Part shown: piece by piece, positions 1-5,809 of the stretch
Position numbering within the stretch: position 1 is the first letter of the stretch
Layout of the letters: each line of letters starts with the position of its first letter
Assembly: GCF_000686525.1 (NCBI RefSeq)
Contig: NZ_JMKT01000008.1
Coordinates: 620,001 to 684,000 of the forward strand
DNA: 64,000 bases
Direction of reading: 5' to 3'
DNA from: Desulfonatronovibrio hydrogenovorans DSM 9292
GTDB lineage: Bacteria; Desulfobacterota; Desulfovibrionia; Desulfovibrionales; Desulfonatronovibrionaceae
Made by a program: the position numbers and the translations under genes
The notes under the pieces: model-generated
What the model was told of the DNA's origin: nothing
Seen by the model: the letters and a program-made list of their open reading frames with translations, nothing else
Database searches by the model: none

Positions 1-71
1 TGGTCTCCCTTTGTATGATGGAGAACCCAGCCGTCACTTTTGAGCCTTTGTATTACCTCCCCACTTTTCAT
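1..71 (-). CDS. hicA: HicA-type mRNA interferase toxin, N-terminal part (cut by window edge)
   Basis: The first 23 codons on the minus strand start at ATG 71-69 and read MKSGEVIQRLKSDGWVLHHT followed by KGD. This is the typical start of HicA, a small double-stranded-RNA-binding-fold toxin that cleaves mRNA and is neutralised by HicB; HicA usually has about 60-85 residues and the conserved catalytic His follows shortly after the K-G-(S/D) segment. The rest, and presumably hicB, lie beyond position 1. The start has no Shine-Dalgarno sequence in front of it; a near-perfect promoter ends 7 bases upstream, so the mRNA is probably leaderless. It is the fourth cassette of the array. Confidence 0.75.
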   Translation of the reverse strand, partial: MKSGEVIQRLKSDGWVLHHTKGD

Positions 72-73
72 GA

Positions 74-88
74 TGTGTATTATACACA
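74..88. promoter_or_regulatory. Inverted repeat over the hicA -10 box, probable operator
   Basis: TGTGTA and TACACA (74-79 and 83-88) form a perfect 6-base inverted repeat with a 3-base centre. It covers the hicA -10 hexamer. HicB antitoxins are DNA-binding autorepressors, so this is the natural candidate operator; that assignment is inference. Confidence 0.5.
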
Positions 89-108
89 CCAAATTGGCTG
101 CTTGTCAA
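79..108 (-). promoter_or_regulatory. Sigma-70 promoter of hicA
   Basis: On the minus strand TTGACA (108-103) is followed after 18 bases by TATAAT (84-79), both perfect consensus hexamers. The expected transcription start, about 7 bases after the -10 box, falls at position 72-71, which is the A of the hicA start codon. The transcript would therefore have no 5' leader. Confidence 0.7.
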
Positions 109-134
109 TAATTTAATAGGACATATCGTATTAT

Positions 135-182
135 GGCGAACGTAAAAATCACCGGTTTATCCGGTATATTTTCTGGTTAGAA
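135..182 (-). other. attC-like recombination site after rhuM
   Basis: Read on the minus strand, the site opens with TTCTAAC (182-176) and closes with GTTCGCC (141-135). Between them ACCGG pairs with CCGGT (165-161 with 155-151) around a 5-base loop, and AAAAT pairs with ATTTT, with two bases unpaired on one side and one on the other. It sits between the rhuM stop (205) and the hicA promoter. At 48 bases it is shorter than most attC sites, and the outer arms match only in AAC/GTT, so it is the weakest of the three sites. Confidence 0.45.
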
Positions 183-204
183 TTAAGTATCATGACCCCG
201 GAAT

Positions 205-1251
205 TCAATCTGTTTCCTTGTCTTTGCCTTCAAACTCCAATTGCTTTATCACCCGGTCGAAGTCACTCTCAAATAGGCGGTCCTGAACGATGCGGTATTT
301 TTCGAATTCACTCTCGGCATGCGCCCTGGCCAGCTTGGCTGTTGCGTTACCGGAATCCTGCAGAATCTCACGGTCGTCGAATTCCAGAAACATATCCAGC
401 CGCTTGGCCCAATCTTCCATGGTCATCGGGATTTTCCGTTTGGCTCGTTCTTCTGCCAAATCCAGATAGGCGTTGACAATTCGTCCCAGCGATTCCAACT
501 CATCCCTGGCCAGATAGTTTTTAGCCACCGACACATCGGATTTCACAATCTTACCCTGCGGAGCCTTTTCCCATGTAGTCAGCCCCATATTGGTTTTAGT
601 GCTATCGGCTCGCTGCATAATCAGCTCGGCGGCGGTGTTGCCGTGGACAGCAAAATGCAGTTTGTTCTGTACCTTGGCAAAGAACGCTTTGGTTGTCGGA
701 GCGTCCTTGTTGTAGTCGAGGCTGGTGGCATAAATGTCGGTGATTTTCTGGTAAAAGCGGCGCTCACTGAGCCGTATTTCCCGAATCTCTTCAAGCAGGT
801 GCTCAAAATAGTCCTCACCCAGAAAGGACCCGTTTTCCATGCGCTTTTTGTCCAGCACATAACCCTTTATGGCAAATTCACGCAGAACCTGGGTGGCCCA
901 CTGGCGGAACTGCGTCGCCCGAACGGAGTTTACCCGGTAACCGACTGAAATAATGGCGTCGAGATTATAATGCTTTGTAGTGTAGGATTTGCTGTCTGCC
1001 GCAGTTATTCGGAATTTCCTAATAACTGAATCCGGGTCAAGTTCACCTGAATCAAAGATATTTTTTAAATGTTCGTTTATTGTTGGAATGGATACACTGA
1101 ACAGTTCTGCGATGAGTTTCTGGGTCAGCCAAATCGTTTCGTCCTCATACCGGGCCTCAATGCTCTGTTCACCCGCTTGCCCGGTAAAGATCAGGAACTC
1201 GGCCGTACTATTGCGTATCAGCTGTTTTCCTTTGTCTTTATCCTGTTTCAT
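205..1251 (-). CDS. rhuM: RhuM family protein
   Basis: A 348-residue protein of the RhuM family, named after a gene of a Salmonella pathogenicity island; the molecular function of the family is not established. The N-terminal half has the family hallmarks: an IWLTQ motif near residue 40, a helix-turn-helix-like stretch (LFSVSIPTINEHLKNIF), then YNLDAIISVGYRVNS and a conserved RATQFRQWAT segment at about residues 90-115. This part resembles DNA-binding domains of phage antirepressors. The start at ATG 1251 has a good TGAGGA ribosome site 7 bases upstream. It lies between two attC-like sites, in the same direction as its neighbours, so it is best seen as an integron cassette gene. Family assignment is firm; role in defence or stress is only suggested by the neighbours. 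Confidence 0.85.
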   Translation of the reverse strand: MKQDKDKGKQLIRNSTAEFLIFTGQAGEQSIEARYEDETIWLTQKLIAELFSVSIPTINEHLKNIFDSGELDPDSVIRKFRITAADSKSYTTKHYNLDAIISVGYRVNSVRATQFRQWATQVLREFAIKGYVLDKKRMENGSFLGEDYFEHLLEEIREIRLSERRFYQKITDIYATSLDYNKDAPTTKAFFAKVQNKLHFAVHGNTAAELIMQRADSTKTNMGLTTWEKAPQGKIVKSDVSVAKNYLARDELESLGRIVNAYLDLAEERAKRKIPMTMEDWAKRLDMFLEFDDREILQDSGNATAKLARAHAESEFEKYRIVQDRLFESDFDRVIKQLEFEGKDKETD

Positions 1252-1365
1252 GATGAATCCTCAGATATCAAATTCCGTGCGGGACATGCTCTCACTGCCC
1301 GGATTCGGGACACCTTGCTTACTATCCTCTGCCCCAACAATCCGAATGCGAAGCCACCGTTCGTC

Positions 1366-1424
1366 GCTAACGTTGCCATAAGCCGCGCGAGGTACGAGCG
1401 TCGAATTTGATGGCTTTGTTATAC
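1366..1424 (-). other. attC recombination site between the 323-residue gene and rhuM
   Basis: On the minus strand the site starts with GTATAAC (1424-1418) and ends with GTTAGC (1371-1366). GCCAT near the first arm pairs with ATGGC near the second; the inner part carries CGACGC on the left and GCGCGGCTT on the right, the arrangement seen in many attC sites of mobile integrons, including an unpaired A before CGC. The TAA stop of the preceding gene (1421-1419) lies inside the first arm. The fold and the stop position make this a convincing attC. Confidence 0.7.
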
Positions 1425-2390
1425 CTTTTCTTGGTAATCGTCATCTATTTCTTTTGCTATCTGTTCAAAATGATTATGCTGTTCACGAACATAAAAGTGA
1501 TAAATCCTAGCGTCAGCATCAGACATACTTGAATCATCGCCTTTTAAATAGCTTTCTAATTTGTTCAATGCATGATTGTATTCATCAAGGTCATACTTGA
1601 TGTACTCATTGAGATCTCCTCTTTCTGATAAGGAAGATTCAAATCTCTGATATGTTTCCTGAATAGAATTTAGCATTGATAAAGCAAAGACAGCATTGCT
1701 GCCGTGAAGTGAATGAATTCCCTCTGCCACTTTGCTGATGGTATAACTTATTGATGAGTGAAATATGTCTACCAGCAAATTGTCTTTGTATTTTTCTCTA
1801 TGCACACGATCGGCCTCTTTTAGCTTTTCATCCAATAGCTTGTAGCTTGCTTCAATGTCTTTGAGTTGATCATGAATTAGTGAGTAAAGATCAACATCAA
1901 CAAACTCATTGCTTCCCTGATCGTAGCTTCGCATTAATGTAAAGCCTGCCTTGGATAGCGTGATCCTTGAAATGTAGTTGTAGTACGTTGAACCTTTGGT
2001 TTTGTTTTTTGTTGGATGGCCAATTGAAGCATTTCGTAAAGATCGAATTTCCTTCAGGCGATCAGTTAATTCAAACTTTATTCCAAATGCCTCAGACAAG
2101 TGATTCATTGCGTCTTGTTGAATAAAGAGCGATTGCAAAAGACCATAAGTAAAAATGTATTTCAGGCCAACGCTGGCGGGGTATTCTTCATCTAAATAAT
2201 CCTGCTGTGAATACAGTGTATCCCCTATGGTATCTAACGAGCTACATATTTGATTCCAATTATCCGAGTCACTTAGGAGGTCATTCTGATAGCGCGTGGT
2301 ATTAATATATTTCCGGACAGATTCCTCAAGATCACCTATCCGTTTCATCATTTCATTAATGCTATCAGTCCTTCCATTGCTTTCTGGCAA
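1419..2390 (-). CDS. Unrecognised helical protein with HEPN-like motif, cassette gene
   Basis: I do not recognise this 323-residue protein. It is predicted from composition to be almost all helical and acidic, with no signal peptide or membrane segment. Residues 112-126 (LKEIRSLRNASIGHP) contain R119-N120-x4-H125, which fits the R-x(4-6)-H motif of HEPN ribonucleases, where a polar residue often follows the Arg; HEPN proteins are common effectors in toxin-antitoxin and anti-phage systems. Start is TTG 2390 with AAGGAG 9 bases upstream. The gene is clearly richer in A+T than the housekeeping genes nearby, and it is flanked by attC sites (2409-2481 and 1366-1424), its TAA stop being part of the latter. 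Transfer by an integron is therefore likely. A nuclease function is inference from one short motif and the setting. Confidence 0.75.
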   Translation of the reverse strand: MPESNGRTDSINEMMKRIGDLEESVRKYINTTRYQNDLLSDSDNWNQICSSLDTIGDTLYSQQDYLDEEYPASVGLKYIFTYGLLQSLFIQQDAMNHLSEAFGIKFELTDRLKEIRSLRNASIGHPTKNKTKGSTYYNYISRITLSKAGFTLMRSYDQGSNEFVDVDLYSLIHDQLKDIEASYKLLDEKLKEADRVHREKYKDNLLVDIFHSSISYTISKVAEGIHSLHGSNAVFALSMLNSIQETYQRFESSLSERGDLNEYIKYDLDEYNHALNKLESYLKGDDSSMSDADARIYHFYVREQHNHFEQIAKEIDDDYQEKV

Positions 2391-2408
2391 CTCTCTTCAC
2401 TCCTTAGC

Positions 2409-2481
2409 GGTATAACGTATTTCTCACTTGCAGGTGTGGAGCGGCAGCGGACTACCTGTCAAGTGCAGAAAATGGTTATGC
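2409..2481 (-). other. attC recombination site between higA and the 323-residue gene
   Basis: Read on the minus strand, GCATAACC (2481-2474) opens and GTTATACC (2416-2409) closes the site; ATAAC pairs with GTTAT. Inside, TTTCT pairs with AGAAA, CACTTG with CAAGTG and CAGGT with ACCTG, with single bases left unpaired on one strand between the blocks, and a variable tip of about 17 bases. Imperfect pairing with extrahelical bases is what integron integrase recognises in folded attC. The higA TAA stop (2478-2476) is inside the opening arm. Confidence 0.75.
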
Positions 2482-2838
2482 AAAAGAATGTTGATCTCTA
2501 GAAATTGGTTTCAGCCGATTGATCTGATTTGCTTCAGGACTGTTCATCGCATGCCAAAGATCCCAGTCCTGTTGCAAGCCCAGCCAGAAATCCGCGGACA
2601 TACCCAAAACACGGGAAAGCCGCAAGGCCGTATTCGGAGTGACCGAACGCCTGCCTTTAACAATTTCGTTCAGACGAGGGTAAGAAACACCCAGGCAACG
2701 AGCGAGTTCTGCTTGTGTAAGGTCAAGCGGCTTGACGAATTCCTCGAAAAGCATCTCCCCAGGATGCGTCGGGGGGCGATTTCGAGGCAGTCGCCTCCCA
2801 ACATCAGTGGTAATCTGTGATTTCGATCTCGTAGGCAT
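2476..2838 (-). CDS. higA: HigA-type antitoxin, helix-turn-helix
   Basis: Antitoxin of 120 residues. The signature HPGEMLFEEF is at residues 25-34, and a Cro/XRE helix-turn-helix runs from about 41 to 80 (LTQAELARCLGVS, then RLNEIVKGRRSVTPNTALRL). The family binds the HigB toxin and represses its own promoter. The gene overlaps the 3' end of higB by 35 bases and starts at ATG 2838 behind GGGAGGAAGG, a very strong ribosome site inside higB. The order toxin before antitoxin is normal for HigBA. About 20 residues precede the usual family start. Its TAA stop is built into the following attC site. Confidence 0.9.
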   Translation of the reverse strand: MPTRSKSQITTDVGRRLPRNRPPTHPGEMLFEEFVKPLDLTQAELARCLGVSYPRLNEIVKGRRSVTPNTALRLSRVLGMSADFWLGLQQDWDLWHAMNSPEANQINRLKPISRDQHSFA

Positions 2839-3097
2839 GGCCTTCCTCCCATGTAAAACAAATTCTATATTGTTGATTAATGCGGATACTGTATTGATTC
2901 TCCCGGTCGCCTTTCAAGCGTTCCAATCGATTTCCAGGAGGCACTTTAAGTTCATTGATCTCCCGAACTCTGTTGATTTGATCCAATTTCCGCCTAGCAG
3001 CCGGCCAAATAGATTGAGGGCAGCATCTTCGAGCTGCTTGTGATGCCACACCATCAAAAATATCCTCTGTGCCAGCAGATTTAAAGGTTCTTATCAT
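2804..3097 (-). CDS. higB: HigB/RelE-type toxin, mRNA interferase
   Basis: A 97-residue toxin of the RelE/HigB superfamily, which cleaves mRNA on the ribosome. It starts with the family-typical MIRTFKS and has LERLKGDR, QYSIRINQQYRICF and a C-terminal EIEITDYH, matching the usual HigB pattern of LKGDxxGxxSIRVNxxWRI(C/T)F and a terminal DYH. Length is as expected. The start ATG at 3097-3095 has no Shine-Dalgarno sequence; a promoter ends 7 bases upstream, so translation is probably from a leaderless mRNA. Followed by and overlapping higA. First recognisable cassette of the array from the right. Confidence 0.92.
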   Translation of the reverse strand: MIRTFKSAGTEDIFDGVASQAARRCCPQSIWPAARRKLDQINRVREINELKVPPGNRLERLKGDRENQYSIRINQQYRICFTWEEGHAYEIEITDYH

Positions 3098-3104
3098 GGG
3101 TCAT

Positions 3105-3133
3105 GTTATAATGGGGTCCATTGTAGGTGTCAA
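3105..3133 (-). promoter_or_regulatory. Sigma-70 promoter of higBA
   Basis: On the minus strand TTGACA (3133-3128), 17 bases, TATAAC (3110-3105). The -10 box ends 7 bases before the higB start codon, so the predicted transcription start coincides with the ATG. The promoter lies inside the cassette, between the core-like GTTATGC (3156-3150) and the gene. Confidence 0.65.
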
Positions 3134-3149
3134 CCAATTTTAAAAGTGT

Positions 3150-3156
3150 GCATAAC
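3150..3156 (-). other. Lone integron core-like site GTTATGC
   Basis: On the minus strand GTTATGC fits the GTTRRRY cassette junction closely and lies exactly where the higBA cassette should begin. It is preceded by the palindrome GGCGGCCGCC (3157-3166). I could not find a partner arm that would make it a full attC, so it may be a damaged attC or the junction of an attI. Confidence 0.35.
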
Positions 3157-3231
3157 GGCGGCCGCCAATGAGAGCTAGTGCTTCCAAAGACTTGCCTTAA
3201 AGGTGGTTTTTGTTCGTTTTCTACCGACAGT

Positions 3232-3548
3232 TCAAAACCCGGGTGCCCTGACCCCATGTGTCAGGATAGATGTCGTCTTGGATGAAATTTGAGGGAGGGC
3301 CAAGAGGAGCCCCTCAAATTGCTTTTTGTTGATGGCACCAAATACCGTTCCCTCTGCCTCGAAGCGGGCAAATCTATTGCTCAAAGTATGCATTGCATAG
3401 TAGGTGTAAGAACGGCTACCTGACTTGTGGCGAACTGCGGCAACGTCTCTGCCGACGCAGCATCGTTCGATAGCCATGTTGATATCCCCGACTGGTGCAC
3501 GGATACTGACCAAAGTGTCGCCATGATCAGCGAGTCGCTGTGGCGCCG
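3232..3548 (-). pseudogene. hsdS: HsdS fragment, type I restriction specificity subunit
   Basis: The open frame begins just after a TAA near 3551 and reads through DHGDTLVSIRAPVGDINMA, AIERCCVGRDVAAV and a closing NKKQFEGLLLALP. This is the conserved half of a target recognition domain of HsdS (GDTLVSIRAPVGxxN, CVGRGVAAI, xLxxLPIPLPP). About 100 residues remain of the usual 400; there is no start codon in a sensible place, and the C-terminal end after ALP does not look like HsdS. It lies just right of the cassette array. A remnant, not a functional gene. Confidence 0.75.
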
Positions 3549-3554
3549 TTATTA

Positions 3555-3746
3555 TTATTTACTGCCATTTATGCCTTCTTTTGTGGGTAATAGTGAATCT
3601 TGCTGAGGATGCTCGTTAACCTGACACAACCTCTCCAGAGCCGGGGTGATGTACCTGGTAGAGATGTCACGTTCGGAAAGGGATTGTTTGCTCATGATGA
3701 ATTGTTCAAGCTGTTGGGATTTCCGGCCAGGTCCTTTTATATCCAA
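3555..3746 (-). pseudogene. hsdR: HsdR N-terminal fragment, type I restriction endonuclease
   Basis: From M18 (codon at 3695-3693) the frame reads MSKQSLSERDISTRYITPAL, closely like the start of type I restriction HsdR subunits (SERDxxTxxITPALxxAGW). Similarity ends after about 25 residues and the frame closes at 3555, whereas HsdR has about 800-1100 residues. Directly downstream is the HsdS fragment in the same direction, so a deletion has fused the start of hsdR to the vicinity of an hsdS piece. Assignment rests on one short conserved stretch. Confidence 0.5.
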
Positions 3747-3816
3747 CCAATGGGGATGTAAGCATTTATCAGTGTGGATGACAAGGAAAAACAGCCTGAA
3801 GAACCGGCGGGGTAAG

Positions 3817-3832
3817 ATGATTTAATTATCAT
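3817..3832. promoter_or_regulatory. Inverted repeat upstream of ferredoxin gene
   Basis: ATGAT and ATCAT (3817-3821, 3828-3832) flank TTAATT in an A+T-rich patch about 70 bases before the start at 3903. A dyad of this size could be a site for a regulator such as a CRP/FNR-family protein, but the match to known consensus sites is poor. Confidence 0.25.
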
Positions 3833-3902
3833 ATATTGACTCAGGTCAAGGCATGACTGGCCGACCATGGGTACACCCTGAAAAAAACAATGGAGGTAGA
3901 TC

Positions 3903-4676
3903 ATGGTCAGAAGAAAAATTATCCATATTGACGAGGACCTGTGTAACGGCTGCGGGGAGTGCATTGTCAACTGCGCTGAAGCAGCCCTGGAGATCATCAA
4001 CGGCAAGGCTAAGGTGGTGGCGGACAAGTTCTGCGACGGCCTGGGCGCATGCATGGGCCACTGCCCAACTGGAGCCTTGAGCATGATCGAGCGCGAAGCT
4101 GATCCCTTTGATGAAGATGCTGTGCATGAGCGGGTCAAGATGCTGGAAAAACAGGAGGCAGCTCTTCAAACTCCTGTGTCAGCAGCAGGTTGTCCCTCTG
4201 CTGGACCCATGAGTTTTGGAGGATGCCCGGGCAAGCAGGCCATGGTCCAGAACGAAGCAGGGGCAGTGTTGCCCAACTGGCCGGTCAAACTGAGGCTGAT
4301 CCCGGAGAACGCAGATTTTTTAAAAGACTCCCATCTCCTGCTGGGAGCGGACTGCGTACCTGCAGCCATAAGCGGTCTGGCCCCGCATCTGAAAACCAAG
4401 CCCAGCGTGGCCCTGGCCTGCCCCAAGTTTGAGGATTATTTTCAGCTGACTGCCAAACTTTCCAGGATGATAGGCAGCAATAACATAAAAGAGATCAGTG
4501 TTATGGAAATGGAAGTACCGTGCTGCTCGCCCCTGCACCAGATGGCTCTGCAGGCTGTGGAAATGTCCGGCCAAGACCTTGCGGTGAACAGGGTGGTGGT
4601 CAGCCGCCAGGGCAGGATTATCAGCAGGGAGACCTTTACAGGAGCCCGGGCAGAAAAGGCTGTCCAACCAGCTTAA
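3903..4676 (+). CDS. 4Fe-4S dicluster ferredoxin-like protein with Cys-rich C-terminal domain
   Basis: A 257-residue cytoplasmic iron-sulfur protein. The N-terminal 65 residues form a bacterial ferredoxin domain with CNGCGECIVNC (about 14-24) for one cluster and CDGLGACMGHCPTGA (about 44-58) for the second; the second motif has the longer first gap. The remaining 190 residues hold several conserved-looking cysteines (LLGADCVPAA, ALACPKFED, VPCCSPLH), a layout seen in a family of anaerobe ferredoxin-like proteins of unknown partner. Start ATG 3903 has GGAGG 7 bases upstream. The gene ends inside the opposite-strand pgpA, overlapping it by 41 bases. It probably transfers electrons; the substrate or redox partner cannot be told. 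Confidence 0.85.
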   Translation: MVRRKIIHIDEDLCNGCGECIVNCAEAALEIINGKAKVVADKFCDGLGACMGHCPTGALSMIEREADPFDEDAVHERVKMLEKQEAALQTPVSAAGCPSAGPMSFGGCPGKQAMVQNEAGAVLPNWPVKLRLIPENADFLKDSHLLLGADCVPAAISGLAPHLKTKPSVALACPKFEDYFQLTAKLSRMIGSNNIKEISVMEMEVPCCSPLHQMALQAVEMSGQDLAVNRVVVSRQGRIISRETFTGARAEKAVQPA

Positions 4677-5139
4677 GAAGCAGCATCAGGGTAATCAGGG
4701 CATAGATTCCGGCCAAAAGGTCGTCCAGCATGACTGAATAGCCGTCCGGCAGCCAGGTTTCTGAGTGCCTGATGGGAAATGGCTTGAGGATGTCAAAGAT
4801 CCGGAACAGGATAAACCCCAGGGCCAGGGTAAAGACTGAGGCTGAAGTTATGAACAGAAACACGGTCCACTGGCCCAGGACTTCGTCGATGACGGCCTGG
4901 GACGGGTCTTTGCGCTGAAAGGTCTGTTCCGCAGCCTTGCAGGCCCAGGCTCCGGCAAAAAACAGCAGGGCCAGTATGACCAGCTTGATCCCCAGGGAAA
5001 AGGGGATAAATACAAAGGGGGCCAGTCCGGCAGCCACCAGGGACCCCCAGGTCCCGGGCATCTTTGGTAAATGGCCAACAGGGCCCAGGGTGGCCAGGCT
5101 GGTCATGAGAGAGTCAAAAGAGTTATTCTGGTTCATCAC
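4636..5139 (-). CDS. pgpA: Phosphatidylglycerophosphatase A
   Basis: Integral membrane enzyme of 167 residues that dephosphorylates phosphatidylglycerol phosphate in phospholipid synthesis. Family motifs seen: GHLPKMPGTWGSL at about residues 21-33, VIDEVLGQW at about 83-91 with the metal-binding acidic residues, and FRIFDILKPFPI at about 111-122. Several hydrophobic segments are present as expected, and the length is normal. Its ATG overlaps the TGA of maf (4-base overlap), so the two are translationally coupled, and its 3' end overlaps the convergent ferredoxin-like gene. Confidence 0.93.
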   Translation of the reverse strand: MMNQNNSFDSLMTSLATLGPVGHLPKMPGTWGSLVAAGLAPFVFIPFSLGIKLVILALLFFAGAWACKAAEQTFQRKDPSQAVIDEVLGQWTVFLFITSASVFTLALGFILFRIFDILKPFPIRHSETWLPDGYSVMLDDLLAGIYALITLMLLLKLVGQPFLPGLL

Positions 5140-5792
5140 TGATGATCTCCTGGCAGCTTGATGCCCCCTAATCGGAAAAGGGCAGTCCAGACTTCAGCCA
5201 GGGGCAGGCCCACCACATTTGTATATGATCCTGAAATTGATTTGACCAGAAATCCACCCACACCCTGGATGGCATAGGCACCAGCCTTGTCTTCTGGTTC
5301 ACCGGTCCTGATATATTCCATGAGCAGGTCATCTGGTGCCGGGACCATCTCCACCAGGGTCTTGACTGCAAAGGACTCATTGATTTTCCGGTCCAGGCTG
5401 ATCATGCTGACTGCGGTGATGACCTGGTGAGTGTTTCCCTGGAGTTGCCTGAGCATTTCCAGGGCATGGTCCTGGTTCCCAGGCTTGCCCATGATGTTGT
5501 CCTCCATGACAACTATGGTGTCGGCCCCCAGAACCAGGCTGGATGGAAATCCTTTGGCCACTTCGCCAGCCTTTTTCCTGGCCAGGAAAAGGGCGTAGTC
5601 TGCAGGCAGCTGGCCTGTTTCAGGCAGAGGTTCCTTGAACCGGGCAGGCAGCACATCGAAAAAAAGGCCCAGGGAGGCCAGCAGGGCCTGGCGCCTGGGC
5701 GAGGCAGAGGCCAGGACGATGTTTGAATTTGGTCTGAAGGGTCCCTGGACCTCAGGCAACTGGGGCCAGTTAAGATAAAAGCTGTGATCCAT
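5136..5792 (-). CDS. maf: Maf family nucleoside triphosphate pyrophosphatase
   Basis: Protein of 218 residues, about 20 longer than usual at the N-terminus. Maf proteins hydrolyse non-canonical or modified nucleotides (dTTP/UTP or m7GTP type). The signature LASASPRRQALL is at about residues 27-38, KKAGEVAKGF at about 72-81, GADTIVVMED at about 89-98 and KPGNQDHALEML at about 102-113, then the conserved GEPEDKAGAYAIQGVGG near 165-181. The gene precedes pgpA with a 4-base overlap and follows the methyltransferase gene after 17 bases, consistent with one operon. Confidence 0.95.
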   Translation of the reverse strand: MDHSFYLNWPQLPEVQGPFRPNSNIVLASASPRRQALLASLGLFFDVLPARFKEPLPETGQLPADYALFLARKKAGEVAKGFPSSLVLGADTIVVMEDNIMGKPGNQDHALEMLRQLQGNTHQVITAVSMISLDRKINESFAVKTLVEMVPAPDDLLMEYIRTGEPEDKAGAYAIQGVGGFLVKSISGSYTNVVGLPLAEVWTALFRLGGIKLPGDHQ

Positions 5793-5809
5793 GACTCAGT
5801 TGATTCTCC

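Larger units (their letters stand above)
1..3156 (-). mobile_element. Integron gene-cassette array without integrase in view (CALIN-like)
   Basis: Four gene units (higBA, a 323-residue unknown, rhuM, hicA) all point leftwards and are separated by three attC-like sites at 2409-2481, 1366-1424 and 135-182. Each site starts with an AAC-bearing arm right after a gene, folds through imperfect inner arms with unpaired bases, and ends with a GTT-bearing arm right before the next gene. The stops of higA and of the unknown gene lie inside the first arm, as is usual in integron cassettes. Toxin-antitoxin genes with their own promoters are known stabilisers of cassette arrays. No intI gene is visible; the array continues beyond position 1. 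The right border is marked only by a lone core-like GTTATGC at 3150-3156. The reading as an array is inference from structure; I am fairly sure of the two longer sites, less of the short one. Confidence 0.65.

Noticed and set aside
3157-3230. Full attC site upstream of higB
   Set aside because: Only the GTTATGC half is clear. GGCGGCCGCC beside it is self-complementary and I found no second arm pairing with the first.
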